Shown: positions 40,403-50,784 of the stretch, one piece after another
Position numbering within the stretch: position 1 is the first letter of the stretch
How the letters are laid out: each line of letters begins with the position of its first letter
DNA from: JAEMQF01 sp963850525
GTDB lineage: Bacteria; Pseudomonadota; Gammaproteobacteria; Burkholderiales; Burkholderiaceae_C
Direction of reading: 5' to 3'
NCBI GenBank assembly: GCA_963850525.1
Contig: CAWKLQ010000011.1
Coordinates: 1 to 64,000, forward strand
Length of the DNA: 64,000 nucleotides
Notes under the pieces: generated by a model
What the model was told of the DNA's origin: nothing
Databases searched by the model: none
What the model saw: only the letters and a program-made list of their open reading frames with translations
Made by a program: the position numbers and the translations under genes

Positions 40403-41932
40403 TTACTTCGACACCGGCATCGCGAACTCGGCGCCCTTGGGCGTGCTCTCGGGCCAGCGCTGCATCACGCTTTTTTGCTTGGTGTAAAAGCGCACGCCCT
40501 CTTCGCCGTAGGCGTGCATGTCGCCGAACAGGGATCGCTTCCAGCCGCCGAAGCCGTGCCACGCCATCGGCACGGGAATCGGCACGTTGATGCCGACCAT
40601 GCCGACCTGCACACGCCGCGAGAACTCGCGGGCGACGTTGCCGTCGCTGGTAAAACACGACACGCCGTTGCCGAACTCGTGGTCATTCACGAGTTGCAGC
40701 GCAGAGGCCAGATCGGGCACACGCACGCAGCACAGCACCGGGCCGAAGATTTCTTCCTGGTAAATCTCCATCGACGGCAGCACATGATCGAACAGCGTGC
40801 CGCCGGTGAAGAAGCCTTTTTCATGGCCGTGGATCGTGAAGCCGCGGCCGTCGACGACCAACTTGGCGCCTTCTTCGACGCCGAGCGCGATGTAGCCTTC
40901 GATCCGGTTTTTCGCGGCCTGGCTGATGACGGGGCCCATCTCGACCTCAGCCTTGAGGCCGCTGCCGATCTTCAGGCTGCGCGCGCGCTCGGCCAGCAGC
41001 GGCACGATTTTGTCGGCCACATCGCCCACCAGCACCGCGACGCTGATCGCCATGCAGCGCTCGCCCGCAGAACCATAGGCGCTGCCGATCAGCGCATCCA
41101 CGGTTTGCTCGATGTTGGCGTCGGGCATCACGACCATGTGGTTCTTCGCGCCGCCCAACGCCTGCACACGTTTGCCGTGTTGCGCACCGGCCTGGTACAG
41201 CGAATGCGCGATCGGCGTCGAGCCGACGAAGCTCAGCGCCTTGACCAGCGGATGCGCGAGCAGCGCGTCGACCGCCACCTTGTCGCCCTGCACGACGTTG
41301 AACACGCCGTCGGGCAGGCCCGCATCGCGCAGCAACTCGGCCATGAAAAGCGACGCGCTCGGGTCCAGCGGGCTCGGCTTCAGGACAAACGTGTTGCCGC
41401 ACGCCAGCGCCACCGGGAACATCCAGCACGGCACCATGCACGGGAAGTTGAACGGCGTGACACCCGCGACCACGCCCAGCGGCTGGCGCAGCGTCCAGTT
41501 GTCGATGCCCGTGCTCACCTGATCCGTGTAGTCGCCCTTGAGCAATTGCGGGATGCCGCAGGCGAACTCGACGATGTCGATGCCGCGCGTCACCTCGCCC
41601 TGCGCGTCGCTGAAGACCTTGCCGTGTTCGGCGGTGATCATTCCGGCGAGCGTGTCGCGGTGCCGGTTCATCAGCTCGAGGAATTTGTTGAGCACGCGCG
41701 CGCGGCGAATCGGCGGCGTGTCGGCCCAGGCCGGAAAAGCCTCGTCGGCGGCAGCCACGGCAGCGGCGACTTCACGCTCTCCGGCCAGACACACCTGGCG
41801 CGCGACGCTGCCCGTGGCCGGGTTGTAGACCGCCTGGCTGCGCCCCGCAGCGCCCGGTGCGCCTTTGAAGCGCTGGCCGGCAACCCAGTGGCTTACGTCG
41901 GCGGTGGTGGTGAAAGCTTCGGTTGCGCCCAT
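40403..41932 (-). CDS. mmsA: CoA-acylating methylmalonate-semialdehyde dehydrogenase
   Basis: 509 residues with a good Shine-Dalgarno (aaggag) before the ATG at 41932. The aldehyde dehydrogenase fold is clear: VAGVTPFNFPCMVPCWMFP, the NAD-binding FVGSTPIAHSLYQAG, and the catalytic Cys in GSAGERCMAISVAV. The NFPCMVP and GERCMA blocks are those of MmsA, which turns methylmalonate or malonate semialdehyde into propionyl-CoA or acetyl-CoA in valine, inositol and pyrimidine breakdown. The leader upstream holds a strong terminator, so attenuation is possible. The valine partner mmsB is not adjacent. Confidence 0.95.
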   Translation of the reverse strand: MGATEAFTTTADVSHWVAGQRFKGAPGAAGRSQAVYNPATGSVARQVCLAGEREVAAAVAAADEAFPAWADTPPIRRARVLNKFLELMNRHRDTLAGMITAEHGKVFSDAQGEVTRGIDIVEFACGIPQLLKGDYTDQVSTGIDNWTLRQPLGVVAGVTPFNFPCMVPCWMFPVALACGNTFVLKPSPLDPSASLFMAELLRDAGLPDGVFNVVQGDKVAVDALLAHPLVKALSFVGSTPIAHSLYQAGAQHGKRVQALGGAKNHMVVMPDANIEQTVDALIGSAYGSAGERCMAISVAVLVGDVADKIVPLLAERARSLKIGSGLKAEVEMGPVISQAAKNRIEGYIALGVEEGAKLVVDGRGFTIHGHEKGFFTGGTLFDHVLPSMEIYQEEIFGPVLCCVRVPDLASALQLVNDHEFGNGVSCFTSDGNVAREFSRRVQVGMVGINVPIPVPMAWHGFGGWKRSLFGDMHAYGEEGVRFYTKQKSVMQRWPESTPKGAEFAMPVSK

Positions 41933-41988
41933 GTCGGTCTCCTTGCGAAGCGCAGATTGTGAATCAGCCGCCGGTCCGCGCGGCGGCG

Positions 41989-42018
41989 AAAAAAAACCCA
42001 CCTGGGTGAGCAGGTGGG
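41989..42018 (-). terminator. Intrinsic terminator in the mmsA leader, minus strand
   Basis: On the minus strand CCCACCTG pairs with CAGGTGGG (42018-42011 with 42004-41997) around a 6-base loop, followed directly by eight T. This is a textbook rho-independent terminator. It lies 57 bases upstream of mmsA. The only gene on its far side reads in the opposite direction, so it must end a leader or a small RNA. Confidence 0.88.
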
Positions 42019-42130
42019 TCGATTGAAACCCTTCTTGCGAAGGGCATCGTTGGTTTGGGTGAGGTCTTCTGCGGTTCGAATCTTCCTGACCGGTGATGCG
42101 ACCTTTGGAATCTTGGTCTGCCGTGCAGAC
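41989..42130 (-). ncRNA. Candidate structured leader or small RNA upstream of mmsA
   Basis: Within the 334-base space between mmsA and the UPF0149 gene, the minus strand holds a chain of possible helices. GTCTGC/GCAGAC is at 42116-42130. AGGTC/GACCT (42100-42104 with 42062-42066) encloses CGGT/ACCG (42089-42092 with 42072-42075). CCCTTC-GCAA-GAAGGG at 42029-42044 has a GNRA-type loop. The terminator follows. The order fits a roughly 120-140 base transcript, either free or an attenuator for mmsA. I do not recognise a known riboswitch class. No promoter was clear to me. The rest of the space (42131-42266) shows nothing I can name. Confidence 0.45.
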
Positions 42131-42266
42131 CCCGTGTGACAGCAACGCCGCGACTGTAGGGGCGAGCCTGGGGCGTCGCCACCCCCCATCCAAGGGGCCG
42201 GCGCGGGGGCTGCCGCACGCGCCGTGGGGCAAATTTGGTGTAGGCGTTGCACGTCACAATCGCTCC

Positions 42267-42935
42267 ATGAGTGATGCTGCGGTGAGCGATGCGGAGCGCG
42301 AAGAATTGCAAGTTCTGCTCGACAGCGTGCCCGCGCCGCTCGAGCCGCTCGACGTCAGCATGCTCGACGGTTTTCTGTGCGGCGTGCTGGTTCAGCCGAG
42401 CCCCGTGCCTGCCGCCCAATGGTTACCGTGGGTTACCGACATCGACTGCCGGCGCCTGCCGCCAAGCTTCGATGCGGCGCGCTTGCATCAATTGGCGGTC
42501 CGGCGCCACGCCGAGCTCGACCGGTCGATCGCGCGGCGCGAATGGTTCGACCCTTGGGTGTTCGAACTCGAGGAGGAAGCCGGCAGCGACGCGTCGCAAG
42601 CCTCGGTGTCGGCGCTCGAAGCCGTGTACCCCTGGGTGGCAGGTTTCGCCGCGGCGATGAATGCCTTCCCGGCGCTGCTGGCCCAGCCCGCGCAGGCGCT
42701 GACCGAGCCGCTGGCGTTGCTCTATCGACACCTCGACCCGGAAGACCTGGACGACGCCGACGATTTGCTGGAGGCGGTCGAGGCCTTGGCGCCGCTTGCC
42801 GAACTGAGCGAAGCCGTCGAACACCTGGTGCGCGCGACGCTGCTGCTCGCCGACGTGGCGCGGCCGTTGCCGGCTTCCGTGACGCCGCGGCGCACTCCGG
42901 CCAAGAACGCGCCGCACCCGCGCCGCAGGCGTTGA
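42267..42935 (+). CDS. UPF0149 (YecA/YgfB) family protein
   Basis: 222 residues from the ATG at 42267. VSMLDGFLCGVLVQPSPVPAAQWLPWV is the family hallmark, followed by a helical domain (SALEAVYPWVAGFAAAMNAFPAL, LYRHLDPEDLDDADDLLEAVEAL). The C-terminus is short and basic (APHPRRRR), and the SEC-C zinc motif of longer YecA proteins is absent. Function is unclear; some members bind the ribosome-associated or stress machinery. It is divergent from mmsA, with the candidate leader RNA in between. Confidence 0.88.
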   Translation: MSDAAVSDAEREELQVLLDSVPAPLEPLDVSMLDGFLCGVLVQPSPVPAAQWLPWVTDIDCRRLPPSFDAARLHQLAVRRHAELDRSIARREWFDPWVFELEEEAGSDASQASVSALEAVYPWVAGFAAAMNAFPALLAQPAQALTEPLALLYRHLDPEDLDDADDLLEAVEALAPLAELSEAVEHLVRATLLLADVARPLPASVTPRRTPAKNAPHPRRRR

Positions 42936-43056
42936 GCGCGCCCGCGGTGCCTCATCCGGATTGGCTTGCAATCGCAGTAGACAGACGAGTTGGGAACGCT
43001 CGCTGTCGGCCCGTTGCTGTTGTTCGATGTGGCCTCGAGGTTTGCCGAACATCCCT

Positions 43057-43157
43057 CGTCATCCCGGCGAAAGCCGGGATCCACCGGATGCACGCAATGA
43101 ACGCTTCGCTGGACGCGCGACTTCCACGGGTGGATCCCGGCTTTCGCCGGGATGACG
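43057..43157. repeat. REP/MITE-like element with perfect 29-base inverted arms
   Basis: Arms at 43057-43085 and 43129-43157 are perfect inverted copies. Each arm itself contains the hairpin CCCGGC-GAAA-GCCGGG. The 43-base centre differs. Palindromes with this core are frequent extragenic repeats in proteobacteria, often linked to a RAYT (IS200/IS605-like) transposase, which is not in this window. It lies in the 366-base space between the UPF0149 gene and the end of priA; outside the repeat (42936-43056, 43158-43301) I see no gene. Confidence 0.92.
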
Positions 43158-43301
43158 AACTTCATGCGTCGTGCCCTTCGCGCTGCACCTTGCCATGCTG
43201 AGCTTTGGTCGGTGGCACGCGTGACCGCACCCAAAGCGGACGTTCAAACGGCAGCGACGGGCCGAAGGCAAGCTGCCATTTCTATGCGATTGATGTTGGC
43301 G

Positions 43302-45380
43302 TCAAATCGTCAGCGGGTCGATGTCCACCGCCCAGCGCAAGATGCGCATCGCCGGGCCCTTGCGCTCCTGGCGCAGGCCGTGCAACGCCGGCAACCACAG
43401 CGCGAGAAATTGCTGCAAACCCTTGCGCGACGTGGCCTCGATGAGCATCTGCACGCGTTCGACGTCGGCGACGCGCGCCACATTGAGCGGCACGGGCGGG
43501 TAGATCGTCACGGCGTCGGCGTCGGGAAGGGTGCTGCCGAGTGTCGCCGCGGCGTGCAGAAAGTCTTCGGCCGCCTGCGCGTCGCGCGCTTCTGCGCGCA
43601 GCATCGCCAGGTGCGAATAGGGCGGCAACCCGGCACTTTCGCGCTCTTGGAGTTGCGCTTGGGCGAAGGCCTCGAAGTCGTGGCGCCGCAGGGCCTCGTA
43701 CAGGGCGTGCCGCGGAAACCCCGTCTGGACCCACATTTCGCTGCGCGACGAGTGGCTCGCGTCGCGCCCGGCGCGCCCGGCCGCCTGCATGAGCAGGGCG
43801 AAGAGGCGCTCGGGCGAGCGAAAGTCGACGGAGAAGAGTGCGGCGTCGGGGTTCACCGCGGCCACTAACGTGATGCGGCGAAAGTCGTGGCCTTTGGCGA
43901 TCATCTGCGTGCCCACGAGAACGTCGACTTCGCCCGCGTGCACGGCACTCAGCTGGGCTTGCAGGGCGCCCTTGGCGCGTGTGCTGTCGGCGTCGATGCG
44001 CGCGATCCGCGCCTTGGGCAGCAGTGCGGCAAGTTGTTCTTCGAGGCGCTCGGTGCCGCGCCCTATCGGCGAGATGTCGAGGTTGCCGCACTCCGGGCAC
44101 GCGCGCGGCACCCGTTCGGCCAGCCCGCAGTGGTGGCAGCGCAAGCTGCGGTCGAGCTTGTGAAAAACGCGCCACGCGCTGCAATGCGGGCAGCCGCTCT
44201 TCCAGCCGCAATCGGCGCAGTGCAGCACCGGCGCGTAGCCGCGGCGGTTCAGGAACACGAGGCTTTGTTCGCCGCGGTCCAGGCGTTCCTGCAAGGCCGC
44301 GACGAGTGGCGCCGAGAGCACGTTGTTCGCAGGGCCTCCCGGCGCCTTGGGCAGGCGCGTCATGTCGACCAGGCGCACCGCCGGCAGTTCGGCGCCGGCA
44401 ATTCGCGTCGGGAGACTGAGGCGCCGATAGCGACCGGTTTGCGCATGGCGCCAGCTTTCCAGCGACGGTGTTGCCGACCCCAGCACGACGAGTGCCGACT
44501 CGAGCCGGCCGCGGTACACCGCCAGGTCGCGTGCCGAATAGCGCGCGCCGTCCTGCTGCTTGTACGACGGGTCGTGCTCTTCGTCGACGACGATCAGACC
44601 CAGGCGCGGCATCGAGGCGAAGATCGCCAGGCGCGTGCCGAGCACCAGGTCTGCCAACCCCAGGTGTGCGGCGAGCCAATGGCGCAAGCGCTGCACCGGG
44701 GTCAAGCCGCTGTGCAGCGAGACGATGCGCTGCTCGCCGAAGCGCTCGGCGAACCGCGCTTCGAGCTGCGGCGTCAGGTTGATTTCGGGCACGAGCACGA
44801 GCGCCTGCCGGCCGCGCGCCAACGCGTGCGCTGCGGCGTGCAGGTAGATCTCGGTCTTGCCGCTGCCGGTCACGCCGTGCAGCAACACGGGCGGCGGCGC
44901 GGGCTCGCCAGCCAGGGCATCAAGTTGCTCCAGCAACTCGATTTGCTCGGCGTTCAGCGTTGGCGCCGCCCCAAATGCGCTTGGCTCCGCCTTGCCTGGA
45001 TTGACGCGCTGCAGCTTGGCAATTCGAAGTTGGAGTTGGCGCTCGCTCAACTTGCGCAATTCGGGCGGCAACACCGACAGCGCGACTTCACCGCAGCCCC
45101 GCTGGTAGTAGCCGGCCGTGAAGTTGACGAGTTCGCACCAGCGTTCGCTCAGGGGCGGCAGGCTGGCCAGAACTTCCGAAATCGGGCGCAGGTTTGCCGG
45201 CGCGACTTCGGCCGGCGCGCCCGGCCAGACGACGCCGGCGACTTCCCGCTTTCCCAAGGGGACTCGAACCAAACTTCCGGGAGCGAGCATTTGCTCACTG
45301 AGATAGTCAAGCGGATCGCCAAGCCCGCTGTGCTGAGGCGTTTCGACAGCAACCCGCAGAAGGTGCGGCAGTTCACTCAT
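43302..45380 (-). CDS. priA: Primosomal protein N', replication restart helicase
   Basis: 692 residues. The N-terminal 3'-DNA-binding region is LRVAVETPQHSGLGDPLDYLSE. Helicase motifs are Walker A LLHGVTGSGKTEIYLHAA, DEEHDPSYKQQDGARYSARD and GSATPSLESW. The zinc-binding cysteines are in HCADCGWKSGCPHCSAW, RCHHCG and CPECG. Motifs V/VI are VGTQMIAKGHDF and QAAGRAGRD. PriA reloads the replisome at stalled forks. hemE lies upstream on the same strand after 361 bases, a common neighbour in this order. Confidence 0.96.
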   Translation of the reverse strand: MSELPHLLRVAVETPQHSGLGDPLDYLSEQMLAPGSLVRVPLGKREVAGVVWPGAPAEVAPANLRPISEVLASLPPLSERWCELVNFTAGYYQRGCGEVALSVLPPELRKLSERQLQLRIAKLQRVNPGKAEPSAFGAAPTLNAEQIELLEQLDALAGEPAPPPVLLHGVTGSGKTEIYLHAAAHALARGRQALVLVPEINLTPQLEARFAERFGEQRIVSLHSGLTPVQRLRHWLAAHLGLADLVLGTRLAIFASMPRLGLIVVDEEHDPSYKQQDGARYSARDLAVYRGRLESALVVLGSATPSLESWRHAQTGRYRRLSLPTRIAGAELPAVRLVDMTRLPKAPGGPANNVLSAPLVAALQERLDRGEQSLVFLNRRGYAPVLHCADCGWKSGCPHCSAWRVFHKLDRSLRCHHCGLAERVPRACPECGNLDISPIGRGTERLEEQLAALLPKARIARIDADSTRAKGALQAQLSAVHAGEVDVLVGTQMIAKGHDFRRITLVAAVNPDAALFSVDFRSPERLFALLMQAAGRAGRDASHSSRSEMWVQTGFPRHALYEALRRHDFEAFAQAQLQERESAGLPPYSHLAMLRAEARDAQAAEDFLHAAATLGSTLPDADAVTIYPPVPLNVARVADVERVQMLIEATSRKGLQQFLALWLPALHGLRQERKGPAMRILRWAVDIDPLTI

Positions 45381-45741
45381 GGCGTCGAGCGGGCTCCGGC
45401 TGTCTTCAAGCTAGGGATTGACGGTAAGTGGATGATTCGCCCGCGCTTTTGAATGTTTCAACAGATTCTGTGGATAACTTTGTGGGAAAACCTCACCGAG
45501 TGAGCCTAGATCGTTGATTCGATTGACTTTCGGCGTCTCGCGCCCAGTTTCAATGCACTTCAAAAACCTCAATTAAATCAATAGCTTGAACCGTGTTTGT
45601 TGAGCAATTCATGGTGCTGCGCAAGGAATTCTCCGGCACGCGGCAAGGCCCGGAAAATGGGGATAAGTCAAGCCCTGAGCGCTCACTTACCGCGCGACAT
45701 GTGTCTGGCAAGCCTCGCCGAGCCTGGGCCAACCCGCCCGA
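45381..45741. promoter_or_regulatory. AT-richer spacer between hemE and priA with DnaA-box-like sites
   Basis: A 361-base stretch with no credible gene. TGTGGATAA at 45469-45477 is an exact DnaA box on the minus strand (TTATCCACA). TGGGGATAA at 45658-45666 is a one-mismatch copy. The part from about 45450 to 45610 is noticeably richer in A and T than the surroundings (for example caattaaatcaatag). It should contain the priA promoter. DnaA control of priA, or an accessory DnaA-binding site, is possible. Confidence 0.5.
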
Positions 45742-46812
45742 TCAGGGGCCTTGACGCAATCGCCGCGAGACAGCGTGCACGCTGTCCACCAGAACCTTCA
45801 CATGTTCGGGTGGCGTGAACTGGCTGATGCCGTGGCCGAGATTGAACACGTGACCCAGCGGGGCGGCAAGGCTCTTCAACACGTGTTCGACTTCGAGCTC
45901 GATTTTTTCCGGCGGTGCGAACAGCACGTTCGGGTCGAGGTTGCCCTGCAACGCGATGCGCGCGCCAACCTGTTTGCGGGCGCGTCCGAGGTCGACGGTC
46001 CAGTCCACGCCGATCACGTCGGGCTGGATCGCGGCAATCTCCTCGAGCCACAGCCCGCCACCCTTCGTGAACACGATACGGGGAATGCGCTGCCCCTCGT
46101 GCTCGGTCTTGAGCTGTGCCAACACGCGCTGCATGTAGGCCAGACTGAAGGTCTGGTACGCGCCATCGGCAAGCACACCGCCCCAGCTGTCGAACACCAT
46201 CACGGCTTGCGCGCCGGCTTCGATTTGCGTGTTCAGGTACAGCGCGACGGCGTCGGCGTTGACCGCGAGCATGCGGTGCATCAGGTCGGGCCGGCTGTAG
46301 AGCAGCGACTTGACGAGGCGATAGTCGTCGGAGCCCGCGCCCTCGACCATGTAGCACGCCAGGGTCCATGGGCTGCCGGCAAAGCCGATCAGCGGCACTC
46401 TGCCGGCGAGCGTTTGGCGGATCGACGCCACGGCATCGAACACGTAGCGCAATTTCGCCATGTCGGGCACCGCCAGTGCAGCGACCGCCGCTTCGTCGCG
46501 AACCGGGCGAGCAAAGCGCGGCCCTTCGCCTTCGGCGAAGGTCAGTCCCAGACCCATGGCGTCGGGGACGGTGAGGATGTCGCTGAACAGGATCGCCGCG
46601 TCGAGCGCGTAGCGATCGAGCGGCTGCAAAGTCACCTCGGTCGCGTAGTCGACATTCGTCGCCAGGCCCATGAAGCTGCCCGCCTTGGCGCGCACCGCAC
46701 GGTACTCGGGAAGGTAGCGCCCCGCCTGGCGCATCAGCCACACCGGGGTGTAGGGCGTGGGCTCGCAAAAACACGCGCGCAAGAAGGTGTCGTTGGAAAG
46801 CGCAGCGTTCAT
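45742..46812 (-). CDS. hemE: Uroporphyrinogen decarboxylase
   Basis: 356 residues from the ATG at 46812. The N-terminal signature PVWLMRQAGRYLPEYRAVRAKAGSF contains the substrate-binding Arg residues, ILFSDILTVPDAMGLGL the catalytic Asp, and GFAGSPWTLACYMVEGAGS and FNLGHGISQFTPPEHV are conserved. It removes four carboxyl groups from uroporphyrinogen III in haem synthesis, in the cytoplasm. Divergent from the OmpA-like lipoprotein gene by 145 bases. Confidence 0.97.
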   Translation of the reverse strand: MNAALSNDTFLRACFCEPTPYTPVWLMRQAGRYLPEYRAVRAKAGSFMGLATNVDYATEVTLQPLDRYALDAAILFSDILTVPDAMGLGLTFAEGEGPRFARPVRDEAAVAALAVPDMAKLRYVFDAVASIRQTLAGRVPLIGFAGSPWTLACYMVEGAGSDDYRLVKSLLYSRPDLMHRMLAVNADAVALYLNTQIEAGAQAVMVFDSWGGVLADGAYQTFSLAYMQRVLAQLKTEHEGQRIPRIVFTKGGGLWLEEIAAIQPDVIGVDWTVDLGRARKQVGARIALQGNLDPNVLFAPPEKIELEVEHVLKSLAAPLGHVFNLGHGISQFTPPEHVKVLVDSVHAVSRRLRQGP

Positions 46813-46957
46813 GCGAAAGATTATGGCCTCGATATTTTCGGCCTCGCATTGGCGCGCGTCACAACGCGCCGTGTTGGCGCGCGCGCCGCGCTGCGGTATC
46901 GTCGCGCCCCAGGCCGCCCGGCACGACCCGGGCCAAACCATTGTTCGGGGTACCGCG

Positions 46958-48259
46958 ATGATTCGAACGAAGTGCGCGTGGGTTACCGCCTTGTGGGTCA
47001 CAGCGGCCCTGACCGGTTGTGCCGCGGTCGACGAAGACCTTGCATCCCCGGGCAAAGCCACGACTGCGGTACCACCCGCCGTGGCCGCCGCGCCCGCGGT
47101 GGTGGAAGCGCCGCCCAGCGCTGTGGCCGAAACCAGCCCGATCGAGGCTCCCGTGGCCACGTCGCCCGAAGCGCTCGACGTCGTGATCCAGCGCGCCGGC
47201 GACAGGCTGTTCAGCGACGCGGCGCGCCTGCTGGGCGACGAGCGGCGCGATTTGGTGATCGACCCCTTCATCGACGCGAACACCGGCCAGCAAACGCTCG
47301 GGAGCGTTGCCGCGGGCGCCCAACTGGCGACGCTGGTTGCCGAGCGCTTTCGGCATTGGACCCCGCGCCCGTTCGAGCGCAAGGCACTGACCGGCAGCCC
47401 CTTGCTGCTGATCGGCACGCTGACCCCAGTCGCGCTCGGCGACTCCGGCAACGGCGCGCCCGACGCGTACCGCCTCTGGTTGACCTTGGTCGACTTGCGC
47501 AGCGGCAATATCGTCGCCAAGCGGCTCGACCGCGCGACGCTGGCCAGCGTCAACGCCGAGCCGCTGCCGTTCTATCGCGACAGCCCGACGTGGCACAAGG
47601 ATCGAACCCTGCTCGCCTACGTCAACTCGTGCCAGGTGCAGGCGCGCGTGGGCGAGCGTGCCGATGCGCTCTACCTGTGGCGTTTGCCGGCCGCGGCGCT
47701 GGTGCACGAAGCCACCGTCGCCTATCACGCCAAGAACTACGCGCAAGCGCGGCGCCTGTTCGTGCAAGCCTCCGAAATCGCCGACCCCGACGACTTGCGC
47801 GTGCTGAGCGGCCGCTACCAGACGAGCTGGCGCCTGGGCGCAAAAGACGACGCGGCCCAGGAGCTGAAGCGCATCGTCGCGAACGGCCTGGCAAGCAAGA
47901 GCCTGCCGCTGAAAGTGCTGTTCCAACCCGGCAGCACGATTATGCTGCCGGGTGCCGACCGACGCGATCAGTACCGACTGTGGATACGCGAAGTGGCACG
48001 CCAGGCGAATGCAGCCCATCTGTGCCTGCGCGTGGTCGGGCACGCGAGTCGCAGCGGCGCAGCCGCGGCGGCGCTGGAGTTGTCGCAGCGCCGCGCCGCG
48101 ACGGTGCGCTGGCTGCTCGCCCAGGCCGCACCGACGAGCAGCAGCCGCTTCACGGCGCAAGGCGCAGGCTGGCGCGACAACCTGATCGGGCTGGGAAGCG
48201 ACGATCCGAGCGACGCGCTGGACCGACGCATCGAAGTTCGCAGCGTCGATTGCCGGTGA
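46958..48259 (+). CDS. Predicted outer-membrane lipoprotein with C-terminal OmpA domain
   Basis: 433 residues from the ATG at 46958. The signal peptide MIRTKCAWVTALWVTAALTGC ends in a lipobox with Cys21. An Ala/Pro-rich linker follows (about 30-65). The middle domain has DRLFSDAARLLGDERRDLVIDPFIDANTGQQT, resembling periplasmic FlgO/CsgG-like domains, then a TPR-like part (AYHAKNYAQARRLFVQASEI). The C-terminal 110 residues match OmpA (RVVGHASRSGAAAAALELSQRRAATVRWLL, LDRRIEVRSVDC), which binds peptidoglycan. The role is likely envelope anchoring. The 222 bases after it hold no gene I can support. Confidence 0.82.
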   Translation: MIRTKCAWVTALWVTAALTGCAAVDEDLASPGKATTAVPPAVAAAPAVVEAPPSAVAETSPIEAPVATSPEALDVVIQRAGDRLFSDAARLLGDERRDLVIDPFIDANTGQQTLGSVAAGAQLATLVAERFRHWTPRPFERKALTGSPLLLIGTLTPVALGDSGNGAPDAYRLWLTLVDLRSGNIVAKRLDRATLASVNAEPLPFYRDSPTWHKDRTLLAYVNSCQVQARVGERADALYLWRLPAAALVHEATVAYHAKNYAQARRLFVQASEIADPDDLRVLSGRYQTSWRLGAKDDAAQELKRIVANGLASKSLPLKVLFQPGSTIMLPGADRRDQYRLWIREVARQANAAHLCLRVVGHASRSGAAAAALELSQRRAATVRWLLAQAAPTSSSRFTAQGAGWRDNLIGLGSDDPSDALDRRIEVRSVDCR

Positions 48260-48481
48260 GCGCTGCAGCACGGGCAGCGCCGTGCGCAGCAAGCAGGGGC
48301 TGAGGACGCGCACGTCGCTCAGCACCGCGCCTTGCGCGCGCTGCGTGCTGCATTCCACATAGACCGTGGTCGGGCAACTCGGGCATGAACAATTGCTGCG
48401 AAAGGGCGTGGCTTCAGTGTGCCACCGCCCGCCGCGGATAATCGCGCCTTTGCCTGAGGCGGCCACCCCGCGCCGCACCCC

Positions 48482-50122
<1,641 letters not shown>

Positions 50123-50252
50123 ATCCCGGGCTTGGACCTCGAGCTGCGCTCAACCGGGAGTTCAACCGGTGCGTCGCCCGCGGCTGCGCAAGCTTGAAGT
50201 CCCGCGTTCAGTCACCATCTGGCGAGCACGGACAACAACCGGAAGCAGCACC

Positions 50253-50735
50253 TTGGGCGAGACCTTGTTGTGGATCCTCAGCGCGGCGCTGATCCTCTTG
50301 GGGTTGGCGGGCACCGTGCTGCCGGCACTGCCCGGAACCTTGTTCGTCTGGGCCGGCATCGTGCTCGCCGCCTGGATCGACGACTTCACCCGCATCGGTT
50401 GGGGCAGCGTTGCCGCGGTCAGCGTGCTTGCGGTGCTGGCCTGGGGCCTGGACTACGCCAGTGCCCTGCTCGGTGCGAAGAAGGCCGGCGCGAGCCGGCA
50501 GGCGATCATCGGCGCAGCACTCGGCACTGTGGCGGGGATTTTCATGGGGCTGGTGGGCGTGCTGTTCATGCCGCTCGTCGGTGCGGCGATCGGCGAATAC
50601 CTGGCGCGCCGCGAAGGTGAACGCGCCGTGAAAGTCGGCTTGGCGACCTGGCTCGGTATCATGGCCGGGCTCGCGGCCAAGGTCGTGCTGGCTTTCATCA
50701 TGATCGGCATCTTCGCGGCCGCGCTGTTCATCTGA
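50253..50735 (+). CDS. DUF456 family membrane protein
   Basis: 160 residues from a TTG at 50253 (LGETLLWILSAALILLG), the only reasonable start in this frame before the first membrane segment. It is hydrophobic with about four or five segments; VLPALPGTLFVWAGIVLAAWIDDF and the Gly-rich GAALGTVAGIFMGLVGVLFMPLVGAAIGEYLA are the DUF456 signatures. Function unknown. htpX follows after 49 bases, so the two may share a transcript. Confidence 0.85.
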   Translation: MGETLLWILSAALILLGLAGTVLPALPGTLFVWAGIVLAAWIDDFTRIGWGSVAAVSVLAVLAWGLDYASALLGAKKAGASRQAIIGAALGTVAGIFMGLVGVLFMPLVGAAIGEYLARREGERAVKVGLATWLGIMAGLAAKVVLAFIMIGIFAAALFI

Positions 50736-50784
50736 ACCCTCGCGGTTCCCCGATGGAGCCGCGCATCAATCTTCGAAGGACATC

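Noticed and set aside
42073..42082. tRNA T-loop-like GGTTCGAATC on the plus strand
   Set aside because: The flanking bases do not form a T-stem and no acceptor, D or anticodon arm is present.
48260..48481. Small minus-strand gene between the OmpA-like gene and prfC
   Set aside because: A frame is open there but runs on through both neighbours without a start signal, and its sequence matched nothing I recognise.
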